DNA of 57,788 nt from contig JAGBBV010000040.1 in NCBI GenBank assembly GCA_017938315.1, forward strand, positions 1 to 57,788, in the 5' to 3' direction. Origin of the DNA: Lachnospiraceae bacterium. GTDB taxonomy: Bacteria > Bacillota > Clostridia > Lachnospirales > Lachnospiraceae. Of this stretch, positions 1-9,122 are shown one piece after another. The position numbers and the translations under genes were made by a program. Position 1 is the stretch's first letter. Each line of letters begins with the position of its first letter. The notes below the pieces were generated by a model. It made no database searches. It was not told the origin of the DNA and saw only the letters and a program-made list of their open reading frames with translations.

Positions 1-1
1 A

Positions 2-127
2 TGGCTGCTAATCAGCGAACTTAAAATGAGCGAACCGGATGCTCATCGCTATGTAGAAAAACAGGCAATGGACCGCTGTGTTTCCAGAAGATGCATCGCG
101 GAAGAAATTATCAAGACTTACACTTAA
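2..127 (+). CDS. ANTAR-domain response regulator, C-terminal end (partial)
   Basis: The window opens inside a plus-strand reading frame that gives 41 residues before a TAA stop. The peptide contains the string MSEPDAHRYVEKQAMDR followed by SRRCIAEEII, which is the typical second and third helix of an ANTAR RNA-binding domain. Proteins of this family bind paired hairpins in nascent mRNA and prevent premature termination, usually after phosphorylation of an N-terminal receiver domain that would lie upstream of the window. In Clostridia such regulators are often next to nitrogen-assimilation genes, but no such neighbour is visible here. A hairpin 20 bp after the stop probably ends the transcript. 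The domain call is secure; the target is unknown. Confidence 0.8.
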   Translation, partial: WLLISELKMSEPDAHRYVEKQAMDRCVSRRCIAEEIIKTYT

Positions 128-146
128 TCCCCTTTACATAATACAC

Positions 147-176
147 AAAGAGGCTGTCCTCATGGACAACCTCTTT
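147..176. terminator. Hairpin between convergent genes
   Basis: AAAGAGG-C-TGTCC and GGACA-A-CCTCTTT pair around a TCAT loop. It lies between the end of the ANTAR gene (plus) and the end of the SH3 lipoprotein gene (minus), so it can serve both. The U-tract is only the three T of the stem end, so efficiency is uncertain. Confidence 0.55.
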
Positions 177-214
177 ATAAACAATAATATGCTGATTTTT
201 CTGTCTTAAAACTC

Positions 215-1237
215 TCAATTACGAGCTATACATTCTTGTATGCTCCAACTGCCACCATTCACATCATCCACATAAACACGGCCATCTTTCGTGCCCAAAC
301 GATTTCCCCAGTCATATCCATTAAAGTTATAAAAAACATACTTATCAAAATCTGCTTCATGATTTCCCTTGTTCGTTGGACCGAAGACATGACAAATAAT
401 TGCATAACACCAGCGGGTACCATTTTCTTCATGGGTTACCCACGGTTCGATACCTACTGCTTTAAAAGCTGCAACTGCTTCATCATAAGAGGAAACAGTG
501 GTACTTACATATGAATATCCGCTTTTTGTAATAATACCGAGTCCACCGGAAGCTGTCTGGTTGTTTTCCTGTTCCGGTTCTGGTGCCTGTGTAACCTCAA
601 CCTTTTCATCCACTAAATAATCATTGCTTACATAAGCAATGCCATCAGCATACGCAATGCGATACCAGTTTGTTTCGTTACACTTACCGGTTACCTTAAC
701 CTCATCATTTATTGATAAGCTGCCAAGCTTCTCACCGTCAGCTGTAGGGAGAGAACGTACATTTACTGTTGACTTCGCATACTTTGTTGCATCCATATCT
801 TCGAATGAGTAAGTGAGCATAGAACCCTCAGCAACTCTGGTATCGGTCTCACCACATGTAGAACAAGTTGCTGTCTCTGTTCCGTCCGCTTCATAAGTTG
901 CATCTTCGTTTGATACATAGTCGGAAAAATCATGACCTGCTACAGGTATTGTCTCCGTGTAGGTGTCCCCACAATCACATGCAAAAGACTTTTCCCCCGT
1001 TTCAAGACAAGTAGCCGGCGTTGTGATTACTTCTTCATAGATATGCTCGTGAACTTCTTCCGCCACATCAGGAGTGGTCTCGTCAGATACCGTCTCTGGT
1101 ACAGTTTCTGTTTCAGTTTCTGTTTCAGTAGTTATGTTATCTGCACTTATCGTTTCCCTCTTATCACAGCCGGCAAGTGTTGCAATTGCGAGCAAGCTTG
1201 CAAACATTATTGTTAAAAATCTTTTGTTCATTGTCAT
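215..1237 (-). CDS. Lipoprotein with cysteine-motif region and bacterial SH3 domain
   Basis: The protein starts with a lipoprotein signal (lipobox LAGC, Cys at about residue 24), followed by a Thr/Glu linker (TETETETETV). Next comes a repeat-like region with HEHIYEEV, FACDCGDTY and ATCSTCGET, a pattern of paired CxCG/CxxCG motifs common in secreted proteins of gut Firmicutes. A bacterial SH3 domain follows at about 155-210 (STVNVRSLPTADGEKLG). The C-terminal 100 residues match nothing I recognise. It should be anchored to the outer face of the membrane and may bind peptidoglycan. The ATG at 1237 has GAAGGA 8 nt upstream, 25 bp after rsgA, so it is probably the last gene of the murE-rsgA operon. 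The exact function is unknown. Confidence 0.75.
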   Translation of the reverse strand: MTMNKRFLTIMFASLLAIATLAGCDKRETISADNITTETETETETVPETVSDETTPDVAEEVHEHIYEEVITTPATCLETGEKSFACDCGDTYTETIPVAGHDFSDYVSNEDATYEADGTETATCSTCGETDTRVAEGSMLTYSFEDMDATKYAKSTVNVRSLPTADGEKLGSLSINDEVKVTGKCNETNWYRIAYADGIAYVSNDYLVDEKVEVTQAPEPEQENNQTASGGLGIITKSGYSYVSTTVSSYDEAVAAFKAVGIEPWVTHEENGTRWCYAIICHVFGPTNKGNHEADFDKYVFYNFNGYDWGNRLGTKDGRVYVDDVNGGSWSIQECIARN

Positions 1238-1261
1238 TATTACATCCTTCGTCTTTATATT

Positions 1262-2140
1262 TTAATATTTTTTTCTGTCTTTCAATTCATTATATAACAC
1301 CACATAATTCTCATAACGCACTTTACTGATTTTCCCATCCTGCAAAGCTGCTTTCACCCCACATACCGGCTCACTGATATGGGCGCAGCCACCAAACTTG
1401 CACTCTGCTTCATACTCCGCAAATTCCGGATAATAGGTCTGCAACTCTTCCTTTTCCATCTCTCCCAGACTAAGGGAGGTAAAACCGGGTGTATCACATA
1501 TGTAAGTATTCTCTTGCGTAAGTGCAAACAGTTCTGCGTGTCTTGTGGTGTGTTTGCCCCTTTCAATTTTACGGCTGATTTCTCCCGTTTCCATATTGGC
1601 CTGTGGACAAAGAGCATTAATGATTGTAGATTTTCCGACACCGCTTGGCCCCGCCACTACCGTTGTTTTTCCTTTTAAATGCATGCGGATTTCATCAATT
1701 CCCTGATCTTCCTTGCCGCTGACAAACATTACCTCATAGCCGCAATTTCCGTATGCTTTTATCAGTTCTTCTTTCTCTTCCTCAGTCGCAATATCCTTCT
1801 TATTAAAGCAAATAATGCAGGGCAGATTCTGTTTTTCCATCATAATTAAAAACCGGTCCAATAAATTGTAATTGGGACTCGGCTTTACAATGGCAAAAAT
1901 CACAAGTGCCTGATCAACATTGGCTGACGCAGGCCTGATAAGTACATTTTTTCTGGGGAATATATCAATGATATTCCCCAATTTTTTTTCTTCATCCGTA
2001 AGTTCTATTTCTACCATATCACCTACAAGAGGTTTGATTTGCTTATTTCTGAAAATCCCTTTTGCTTTACATTCTATTAGGCCGGCAGGCGTATGCACAT
2101 AATAAAATCCTGCTATTCCTTTGATTATTTTCCCTTGCAT
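1262..2140 (-). CDS. rsgA: Ribosome small-subunit GTPase RsgA
   Basis: RsgA is a circularly permuted GTPase that helps mature the 30S subunit and is activated by it. The motif order is the permuted one: G4 (FNKKD, about residue 113) comes before G1 (GPSGVGKST, about 165) and G3 (DTPG, about 210). An N-terminal OB-fold precedes it, and the C-terminal zinc knuckle has CKFGGCAHISEPVC. The start chosen is the ATG at 2140, preceded by AGGAG at 4-5 nt. A longer frame starting at 2161 would overlap prkC and has no such site. The prkC stop lies inside this ribosome-binding site, so the two are probably translationally coupled. The rpe and thiN genes that often follow rsgA in Firmicutes are absent here. 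Confidence 0.96.
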   Translation of the reverse strand: MQGKIIKGIAGFYYVHTPAGLIECKAKGIFRNKQIKPLVGDMVEIELTDEEKKLGNIIDIFPRKNVLIRPASANVDQALVIFAIVKPSPNYNLLDRFLIMMEKQNLPCIICFNKKDIATEEEKEELIKAYGNCGYEVMFVSGKEDQGIDEIRMHLKGKTTVVAGPSGVGKSTIINALCPQANMETGEISRKIERGKHTTRHAELFALTQENTYICDTPGFTSLSLGEMEKEELQTYYPEFAEYEAECKFGGCAHISEPVCGVKAALQDGKISKVRYENYVVLYNELKDRKKY

Positions 2141-2147
2141 ACTTCTC

Positions 2148-4280
2148 CTATTCCTGAACAAACGTAATGGGACGATGAACTTCCTTATTTTTCGCAGTTC
2201 CCTCTATGGTGGTAACACTGCCGTCTGCGTTGGTAACTGTGGTTGTTTCTGTAGTATTTACATACTGGAATAAAACAAATCCTGTGTTAACCGGTATTCC
2301 CGTAATATTTTGTGCCGGAATCGGAAAAGAATTAGTCTGCGTACTAAGCAACTGTGTTCCGTCATCTGCCATTACGGTTACCGTAACCATGGTGCCGGAT
2401 CTAAAGTCCGGATCCTCATCCGGTGTGGGTGCATGAATCGCTTCTGTAAAGCTGTAAGTTGCTGATACCGGTCCCACACTGACACTCACATCTACAATGG
2501 TTCCTGCATCCACATACGCCCCTACAGAATAGCTTTGATAGCATACCTTACCTGTCAATGCTGCATCATCATGGTTTACATTCGATACCACACCTAATTG
2601 TAAGCCTGCTTCTACCAGCATGCTCATAGCTTCCATTTCATCTCTACCGAGTAAATCCGGTACCTGCACCTTAGAATTTTCGCTACCCTTACTAATACAA
2701 ATGGTAACCGTTGTTCCTGCCGGCACCTTTTCTCCTTCTTCCGGAGACTGGCTTAAAATATTGCCTGCTTTAATATATTGGTCAAATGCTTCTGTTTTGC
2801 TAACCGTAAATCCTTTCTGTTCCAAGCCGGAAACAGCTTCCGCTTCCGTAAGTCCCACTACATCAGGCACCTCAATGCCCTCTGAGCCTGCACTGACAGT
2901 CAAGATGATGTTGGTTCCCTCTTCTACCATGGTTCCCGCACTGACACTGGCATTCATTACAATGCCTTCCGCATACTGCGTACTTTCCTCATACTCAATC
3001 TCCGGTGTTAAACCCACTTGTAAAAGCTGCACTTTTACATCGTCAATATCTTTACCGATTACGGAAATCATTTCCACTAACTCTTTATCCGTATTTTCCT
3101 GTGTAATCTCTTCATTTTCTTTTCCGGAACCGAATTGGAATAACCCAAATGCTTTTCCCACCAGGAACAGAACAATACATCCGATGATGACGGCTGCAAC
3201 AATGGCAAGTGCTGTTGTCAGGCGTTCCATCTTGGGATTATAGGAATTATTATCATATTCGTAATCATCATATTCTTCCGGTTCATCTACATACTGTCTT
3301 CTGACACTGCGCTTTACTTCTCTTTCTGTGCGCATGTGCATGGCATCCTCCATAGAATCCCTTCTACCGGACTGTCTTTTAATCTGTGCAATTTCCCTAT
3401 CCGTAATGGCTCTGGTGGACGCTTCTTCTTCAGAACTAATCACTTTTACAAATTCCTCATCCGGATTCATCAATGATCTTTTAAGGTCGGTAATCAGTTC
3501 TTCCATAGACTGGTATCTTCTGTCCGGACTTTTCTGGCAACACTTGGCTACAATCTGCTCTACACTAACCGGCACTTCAGGTACATAATCCCTTGGAGAC
3601 GGCATTTCTTCCTGAATATGCTTAATTGCAATCGCAACAGTCGTTTCTCCATTAAAAGGAACCCTGCCTGTAAGCATTTCAAACAAGGTGACACCTAAAG
3701 AATAAATATCGCTCTTTTCATCGGAATAACCACCTCTGGCCTGTTCCGGCGAAGTATAATGTACAGACCCCATTACATTGGACGTAATGGTATTACTGGT
3801 GGCTGCCTTAGCGATACCGAAATCGGTTACTTTTACTTTTCCTTCCTTGGATATAATAATATTCTGCGGCTTAATATCCCTGTGGATAATATGATTATTG
3901 TGAGCCGCTTCTATTCCCATACTCACCTGAATAGCGATGCTAATCGCTTCTTTTACGGAAAGTCTTGCTTTCTTTTCAATATATTTCTTAAGCGTGATGC
4001 CCTCTACCAATTCCATGACAAAATAGTAGATGCCATCTTCCTCACCTACATCATAAACATTTACAATATTCGGATGCATAAGTCCTGCTGCCGCCTGTGC
4101 CTCAATCCTGAACTTCGAAACAAAATTTGCATTTTCGCTGAATTCCTGTTTCAAAACCTTAACTGCCACAAAACGGTTCAACTTATGATCCTTTGCTTTA
4201 TACACGTCAGACATACCGCCTGTACCAATTTTTTCCAGTATTTCGTATCTGTCTCCGATTAATATTCCTATCTTAACCAT
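2148..4280 (-). CDS. prkC: Membrane Ser/Thr kinase with PASTA domains (PrkC/Stk)
   Basis: This Hanks-type kinase senses peptidoglycan fragments or lipid II and phosphorylates cell-wall and division proteins. The cytoplasmic kinase domain (about 10-275) has the G-loop GTGGMSDV, Lys41, HRDIKPQN with Asp135 and TDFG with Asp153, so it should be active. A single membrane segment lies near 355-377. Three PASTA repeats follow outside the cell, with signatures such as VPDVVGLTEAEA and VPDLLGRDEMEA. The last 100 residues (from about 607) are not PASTA: a beta-rich Thr-rich tail ending HRPITFVQE. Its ATG is 2 bp after the stop of the cognate phosphatase gene, a standard pairing that lets the phosphorylation state be balanced. 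Confidence 0.96.
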   Translation of the reverse strand: MVKIGILIGDRYEILEKIGTGGMSDVYKAKDHKLNRFVAVKVLKQEFSENANFVSKFRIEAQAAAGLMHPNIVNVYDVGEEDGIYYFVMELVEGITLKKYIEKKARLSVKEAISIAIQVSMGIEAAHNNHIIHRDIKPQNIIISKEGKVKVTDFGIAKAATSNTITSNVMGSVHYTSPEQARGGYSDEKSDIYSLGVTLFEMLTGRVPFNGETTVAIAIKHIQEEMPSPRDYVPEVPVSVEQIVAKCCQKSPDRRYQSMEELITDLKRSLMNPDEEFVKVISSEEEASTRAITDREIAQIKRQSGRRDSMEDAMHMRTEREVKRSVRRQYVDEPEEYDDYEYDNNSYNPKMERLTTALAIVAAVIIGCIVLFLVGKAFGLFQFGSGKENEEITQENTDKELVEMISVIGKDIDDVKVQLLQVGLTPEIEYEESTQYAEGIVMNASVSAGTMVEEGTNIILTVSAGSEGIEVPDVVGLTEAEAVSGLEQKGFTVSKTEAFDQYIKAGNILSQSPEEGEKVPAGTTVTICISKGSENSKVQVPDLLGRDEMEAMSMLVEAGLQLGVVSNVNHDDAALTGKVCYQSYSVGAYVDAGTIVDVSVSVGPVSATYSFTEAIHAPTPDEDPDFRSGTMVTVTVMADDGTQLLSTQTNSFPIPAQNITGIPVNTGFVLFQYVNTTETTTVTNADGSVTTIEGTAKNKEVHRPITFVQE

Positions 4281-4282
4281 TC

Positions 4283-5020
4283 CTAAACCTCTCTTGCAAA
4301 CATGTCAATAATAATGACCGCAATATTGTCTCTTCCCCCATTGTTATTGGCTGCCTCAACTAACTTCTCCGCTCTCTCCTTTAGTGTTCCTGCCCCCTTA
4401 AGAATCGCGTTTATTTCCTCGTCCTGCAACATGTTTGTCAATCCATCGGAACACATCAGTACAATATCCCCACTTTTTAATTCTTCATTAAAAAAGTCAA
4501 TTTCTATTGTATCCTTTGCTCCGATTGCTCTTGTGATAATATTCTTATCCGGATGATTGCGGGCTGCTTCCCTGTCAAGTCCACCCATACGGATCATTTC
4601 CTCCACAAGAGAATGATCTCTGGTAATCTGTCTGATTTCATCGTTAATAATATAAAGTCTGCTATCACCTACGTTGGCAACCTGTAAATACTTCCCCATG
4701 CAGGTAGCTGCCACCACGGTAGTTCCCATCCCCGTCAAATTCACATCACTACGGGCTTTCCTTCTGACTTTATCATTGGCCTCCCGGATTGCTTTACTCA
4801 AAATACGGATGGGGCTTTTCTCAAAGCTGTTCTGTACTTCTCTTACAATTGTCTCTACAGTACATTTTGACGCATAATCACCTGCGTTATGTCCTCCCAT
4901 CCCGTCAGCTACAATGTAAATATTGGGAAGATTCCCAATCGGCTCATCCGATGCATACACAAAGTCCTGATTCAATTTTCGTTTTTTGCCGATATCCGTT
5001 ATCGAAAAAGATGTTATCAC
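4283..5020 (-). CDS. prpC: PP2C-family protein phosphatase (PrpC/Stp)
   Basis: This metal-dependent phosphatase removes phosphate from Ser/Thr residues modified by PrkC. All the metal-binding motifs are visible: DGMGGHNAGD (about 39-48), GDSRLY (about 118), SDGLTNML (about 192) and GGRDNIAV near the end. At 245 aa it is a bare catalytic domain without membrane segments, as usual for this family. It sits between rlmN (13 bp upstream) and prkC (2 bp downstream) in the large operon. Confidence 0.96.
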   Translation of the reverse strand: MITSFSITDIGKKRKLNQDFVYASDEPIGNLPNIYIVADGMGGHNAGDYASKCTVETIVREVQNSFEKSPIRILSKAIREANDKVRRKARSDVNLTGMGTTVVAATCMGKYLQVANVGDSRLYIINDEIRQITRDHSLVEEMIRMGGLDREAARNHPDKNIITRAIGAKDTIEIDFFNEELKSGDIVLMCSDGLTNMLQDEEINAILKGAGTLKERAEKLVEAANNNGGRDNIAVIIIDMFAREV

Positions 5021-5033
5021 CTTTTTATACCTC

Positions 5034-6071
5034 CTATTGTAGCGACTGCTCTTTATGTCTACGCCTTAGTTGTCCGCAGGCACCATCAATATCTCTTCCC
5101 ATTTCCCTTCTTATAGTAACATTTATTCTGTTTTTTTCAAGTTTATTTTTAAATGCCTGGATTGCTTCATTCTCCGACTGTACAAAATCACGTTCCTTAA
5201 TTGGATTAACCGGAATTAAATTCACATGACAGTTGAGTTCATTTACAAGTGCTATCAGCTCTGCCGCATCTTCGTTCGTGTCATTCACGCCCCCAACAAG
5301 GCTGTACTCAAAAGTAATTCTTCTGCCTGTCTTTTCAAAATAATACCGGCAGGCTTCCATAAGTTCCTTTATCGAATACTTATTTGCTATAGGCATTAGT
5401 TTTTTTCTTTTTTCATCTGTAGTTGCATGAAGGGAAAGTGCCAGTGTAATCTGCAGTTTTTCCTCTGCCAATTCCCTCATCTTAGGGACAATTCCACAGG
5501 TGGATACGGTAATGTTTCTCTGACTGATATGTAAGCCTTCCTCCGCTGTAAGGAGCCTTAAGAATTTAAGTAAATTCTCATAGTTATCCATAGGTTCACC
5601 GGTTCCCATGACTACTACGTTAGAGACTCTTTCCCCTGTATGCAGGCTAATACTGTATATCTGATCAAGCATCTCTGACGCAGTCAGATTTCTTTCCAGT
5701 CCGTCCAAGGTTGATGCGCAAAACGCACATCCCATTCTGCAACCAACCTGTGAGGAAATGCATACGGAATTACCATGCTTATATTTCATCCACACACTCT
5801 CCACTACATTTCCGTCATGAAGTTCAAATAAATATTTTCTGGTTCCGTCTATTTTTGACTCCTGCATTCTTACTATCTTCAAAGTTGTATACTGATACCG
5901 CTCTTTACACTTTTCCTTTAAGGCAGAAGAAATATTACTCATATCATCAAAGCTTCTCACCAATTTCTGATGCATCCAGCCATAAATCTGTGTTGCCCGG
6001 AAAGCTTTTTCACCTAGCTTCTCCATATCCTCTTTTAGTTCCTGCAGTGTCATTGACTTAATATCAATCAT
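5034..6071 (-). CDS. rlmN: 23S rRNA/tRNA adenine-C2 methyltransferase RlmN
   Basis: RlmN is a radical-SAM enzyme that methylates C2 of A2503 in 23S rRNA and A37 in some tRNAs, tuning the peptide exit tunnel and decoding. The radical-SAM cluster motif CRMGCAFC is near residue 112, the SAM-binding MGTGEPMDNYENL near 155, and the C-terminal cysteine needed for turnover is in GACGQLRRRH near 333. The length (345 aa) is standard. It follows rsmB by 15 bp, so two rRNA methyltransferases are expressed together. Confidence 0.96.
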   Translation of the reverse strand: MIDIKSMTLQELKEDMEKLGEKAFRATQIYGWMHQKLVRSFDDMSNISSALKEKCKERYQYTTLKIVRMQESKIDGTRKYLFELHDGNVVESVWMKYKHGNSVCISSQVGCRMGCAFCASTLDGLERNLTASEMLDQIYSISLHTGERVSNVVVMGTGEPMDNYENLLKFLRLLTAEEGLHISQRNITVSTCGIVPKMRELAEEKLQITLALSLHATTDEKRKKLMPIANKYSIKELMEACRYYFEKTGRRITFEYSLVGGVNDTNEDAAELIALVNELNCHVNLIPVNPIKERDFVQSENEAIQAFKNKLEKNRINVTIRREMGRDIDGACGQLRRRHKEQSLQ

Positions 6072-6086
6072 AAACTATTCCTATTA

Positions 6087-7430
6087 TTACGCTTTCTTTC
6101 TAAGTCTTGCTATGAAAAATCCATCTGTCTCATGTATCCCGGGAAGCAACTGCATCACACCATCTTCCCCTGCCTTTAACTCATCCGGCAAATACGCACT
6201 TAAGCTTTCTGTTTCAAAAGGATAATTTTCTGTAAGCCATTTTACATTATCCTCATTTTCCTGCTTATTAATGGTACATGTACTATATAATAAAATGCCA
6301 CCGGGTTTTACATATTGATAAACCGTATCTAAAATTTCCCTTTGCAGTTTCACAAGACTGTCAAGACTTTCCTTGGATACCCGGTACTTAATGTCTTTTT
6401 TCTTTCCCATCACTCCAAGACCGGAGCAGGGCAAATCCGCAATCACTACATCTGCTGTTCCTATATCTTCTTCTCTTACTTCTCTTGCATCCCATATAAG
6501 CACTTCGCAGTTTTCTATTTTCATTCTTTCTATATTTTCTTCAATATAGGAAGTTTTATATTCTGTTAAATCTCTTGCAGATACAATACCTTCTTTTCCT
6601 ACTTTCTGTGCCGCGTGTATGGCTTTTCCTCCGGGTGCTGCACACACATCAATCACCTTATCGCCTTTTTTTAGTCCGGCGGCTTCACACACAAGCATAC
6701 TGCTCACATCCTGCACCGTATATAGACCATCCTCAAATCCGGGCAAGTTACGTACTCCGTCAATTCCTTTCAGGCAATAGGCATAAGAAAGATACGGATG
6801 TTTCCCTACCTCCACCTTGCACTTCTTCCATTCATTAACAAGGCTTTCCACACTCTCTTCATCCGCATTTTCATTCATCCTTATTGTAACAGGTTCTATT
6901 TCCATAAAGCCTGCCAATATTTTCTCCGTAATTTCTTCGCCCTGTTCCTCTATGAACTTCTCTACAATCCACGTAGGCATGGAATACTCAACGGAAAGAA
7001 ACTCTACTATATCTTTTTCCCTATCCGGATATTCAATTTGTTCTTTTTTTCTGGCAATATTGCGAAGCACTCCGTTCACAAAGCCCTGCAAATTTTGAAA
7101 TCCTCTCTTTTTGCACAGTTTTACAGCTTCATTGCAAACTGCGCTGTCCGGTATGTTGTCCATGAACATCAGCTGATATACACTCATGCAGAGAATGGTT
7201 CTGATAAGCGGTTTTTGCCGTTCTACCTTCACTTTCGAAAATTGATTAATGATATAATCAATCTTTATTTTCCATTCCACGCATCCATCTGCAACACGCT
7301 TAATAAATGCCTTGTCCCTGCTATCCAGATAGTCATATTTTTGCAAAACATCTCTGATAACCAAATGACTGTATTTCTCTTTTTCCAGAATTTCAAGCAG
7401 TATCTCTACGATTAGTTCTCTTGTATTCAA
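6087..7430 (-). CDS. rsmB: 16S rRNA m5C967 methyltransferase RsmB
   Basis: The N-terminal 130 residues form a NusB-like helical RNA-binding domain. The rest is a Rossmann methyltransferase of the NOL1/NOP2/Sun family. SAM-binding is seen in DVCAAPGGKAIH (about 262), and the two cysteines of the m5C mechanism are in DLPCSGLG (about 330) and STCTINKQEN (about 387). The length (447 aa) fits. It lies between the zinc peptidase and rlmN in the operon, with 15 bp gaps. Confidence 0.95.
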   Translation of the reverse strand: MNTRELIVEILLEILEKEKYSHLVIRDVLQKYDYLDSRDKAFIKRVADGCVEWKIKIDYIINQFSKVKVERQKPLIRTILCMSVYQLMFMDNIPDSAVCNEAVKLCKKRGFQNLQGFVNGVLRNIARKKEQIEYPDREKDIVEFLSVEYSMPTWIVEKFIEEQGEEITEKILAGFMEIEPVTIRMNENADEESVESLVNEWKKCKVEVGKHPYLSYAYCLKGIDGVRNLPGFEDGLYTVQDVSSMLVCEAAGLKKGDKVIDVCAAPGGKAIHAAQKVGKEGIVSARDLTEYKTSYIEENIERMKIENCEVLIWDAREVREEDIGTADVVIADLPCSGLGVMGKKKDIKYRVSKESLDSLVKLQREILDTVYQYVKPGGILLYSTCTINKQENEDNVKWLTENYPFETESLSAYLPDELKAGEDGVMQLLPGIHETDGFFIARLRKKA

Positions 7431-7445
7431 ACCATTGTCACCTTT

Positions 7446-8165
7446 CTAATCCCTGCGTCTGCGATTGCTAAGCAGGATAAGCCTAAAGAGTTGTAAAACA
7501 GAAGATGCTGCCGCTGCCACATAAGTGAGCGCTGCCGCTCCAAGTACTCTCTTACAATCATCTGTCTCATCGTCGCTTACGATACCATATTCTCCCAACA
7601 ATTTCAAAGCTCTTCTTGACGCATTAAATTCCACCGGTAAGGTTACCACTTGGAATAATACCGCAAAAGAAAAAATCCACACTCCAAGCTGTGCCAGTGA
7701 AAAGTAACCACCACTTGGCAGTTCGAAAGAAAGGCCAAGTGCCAGTCCCAAAATCACCAGAGGAAGTCCCAGTCTGGAACCGATGTTAGCTACAGGCACT
7801 AAAAAAGAACGGAGCTTTAAGGGCAAATATCCTTCCTTGTGTTGAAGTGCATGACCACATTCGTGGGCCGCCACTCCGATTGCCGCAACAGAAGTAGAAT
7901 CATACACTGTATCAGAAAGACGAAGTACCTTTGTTCGCGGATCATAATGGTCTGTCAAATCTCCCCTTACATGCTGTATCTGTACCTCGCTTAAGCCTGA
8001 CATACGAAGTATCCTCTCTGCTGCCTGAGCACCGGTCATACCACCTCTGCTTCTTACTCTTTCATATTTTGCATAGGTGCTTTTTACATTGGAGCTCGCC
8101 CACATGCAGATTACTGCACCTATAACGACAAATATATATGTGGGATCAAAATAAAATCCGAACAT
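7446..8165 (-). CDS. Neutral zinc metallopeptidase, YugP family, membrane-bound
   Basis: The protein has an N-terminal membrane segment (FDPTYIFVVIGAVICMW), a catalytic HECGH motif in AAHECGHALQH (about residue 100), and further hydrophobic segments after it (about 125-180 and near the C-terminus). This matches the YugP-type zinc peptidase family (Zn_peptidase_2), whose substrates are not well defined. Its stop region overlaps the fmt frame by one base and it precedes rsmB. The same placement next to fmt and rsmB is usual in Clostridia, so it appears to be a conserved member of this cluster rather than a new arrival. Confidence 0.9.
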   Translation of the reverse strand: MFGFYFDPTYIFVVIGAVICMWASSNVKSTYAKYERVRSRGGMTGAQAAERILRMSGLSEVQIQHVRGDLTDHYDPRTKVLRLSDTVYDSTSVAAIGVAAHECGHALQHKEGYLPLKLRSFLVPVANIGSRLGLPLVILGLALGLSFELPSGGYFSLAQLGVWIFSFAVLFQVVTLPVEFNASRRALKLLGEYGIVSDDETDDCKRVLGAAALTYVAAAASSVLQLFRLILLSNRRRRD

Positions 8166-9118
8166 TATGCAATTCCTCCTGCTTTTGCATCTTCAAATAC
8201 CATTCCTTCTTTCACTTCATACCCCAGAAGAAAATCTTTTACTGCTACTTTCTTTTTCCCTTCCAACTGTACCTCTTTCAGTAAAAGGGTTCCCTTTCCT
8301 GTTGCCACTTCAACGGCATCCTTTGTTACACGGAGCACTGTTCCGGGTTTTTGATCGGTTTCTGCATCCGTCACATCTGCATCCCATATTTTCAAAGTTT
8401 TTCCACGATAAAAGGTATAAGCACTGGGCCAGGAATTGAGACCACGGATTAGTCTTTCAATCACTACCGCATCCTTAGAAAAGTCAATTTTTCCCATGTC
8501 CTTGGTAAGACGGGATGCATAGCATGACAAAGCATCATCCTGCTTCTTGGGGTGGACATCACCTTTTTCGATTGACGCAAGTGCTTCTACGATTAAGTCT
8601 GCCCCAACATGGGTCAATTTATCATAAAGACTTTCCCCTGTTTCCTTTTTATCCAAAGCTACTTCTTTCACAAAAAGGATATCTCCGGTATCAAGTCCTT
8701 TTTCCATCTGCTGGATGGTAACGCCGGTTTTTTCTTCCCCGTCAATCACAGCCCACTGAATCGGTGCTGCTCCCCGGTATTTCGGAAGCAGGGATGCATG
8801 GATATTTACACAGCCGTACTTTGGCATCTGCAGGATCTCTTCTGAGAGAAGTTGTCCGAAAGCTGCCACTACAAAAATATCTGCAGAATACTTTTTCAGT
8901 TCCTCTAAGGCTTCCTTCTCTTTAATCTTTACCGGTTGCAAAACAGGAATTCCATGGGAAAGTGCACATTCCTTGACAGGCGTCATCTGTACTTCCTTTC
9001 CTCTTCCTCTCTGTTTATCCGGTTGAGTCACCACTGCTATAACTTCATGTCCTGCTTTTATGATTGCTTCAAGAGGTGCCACCGCAAAATCCGGCGTCCC
9101 CATATAAACTACTTTCAT
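8165..9118 (-). CDS. fmt: Methionyl-tRNA formyltransferase
   Basis: Fmt adds a formyl group from 10-formyl-tetrahydrofolate to initiator Met-tRNA. The N-terminal catalytic domain begins MKVVYMGTPDFAVAPLE and has the Asn-His pair in NIHASLLPKYRGAAPIQ (about 103-119) and the catalytic Asp in GLDTGDIL (about 140). An OB-like C-terminal domain follows from about 200. The start at 9118 has GAGGAG 7 nt upstream and lies 4 nt after the def stop, so I prefer it to the longer frame from 9139. With def immediately upstream, formylation and deformylation are co-expressed. Confidence 0.96.
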   Translation of the reverse strand: MKVVYMGTPDFAVAPLEAIIKAGHEVIAVVTQPDKQRGRGKEVQMTPVKECALSHGIPVLQPVKIKEKEALEELKKYSADIFVVAAFGQLLSEEILQMPKYGCVNIHASLLPKYRGAAPIQWAVIDGEEKTGVTIQQMEKGLDTGDILFVKEVALDKKETGESLYDKLTHVGADLIVEALASIEKGDVHPKKQDDALSCYASRLTKDMGKIDFSKDAVVIERLIRGLNSWPSAYTFYRGKTLKIWDADVTDAETDQKPGTVLRVTKDAVEVATGKGTLLLKEVQLEGKKKVAVKDFLLGYEVKEGMVFEDAKAGGIA

Positions 9119-9122
9119 CTGA

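Noticed and set aside
2620-3243. 207-aa plus-strand frame opposite prkC
   Set aside because: It lies wholly inside the kinase gene and has the low-complexity Ser/Pro composition of an antisense frame.
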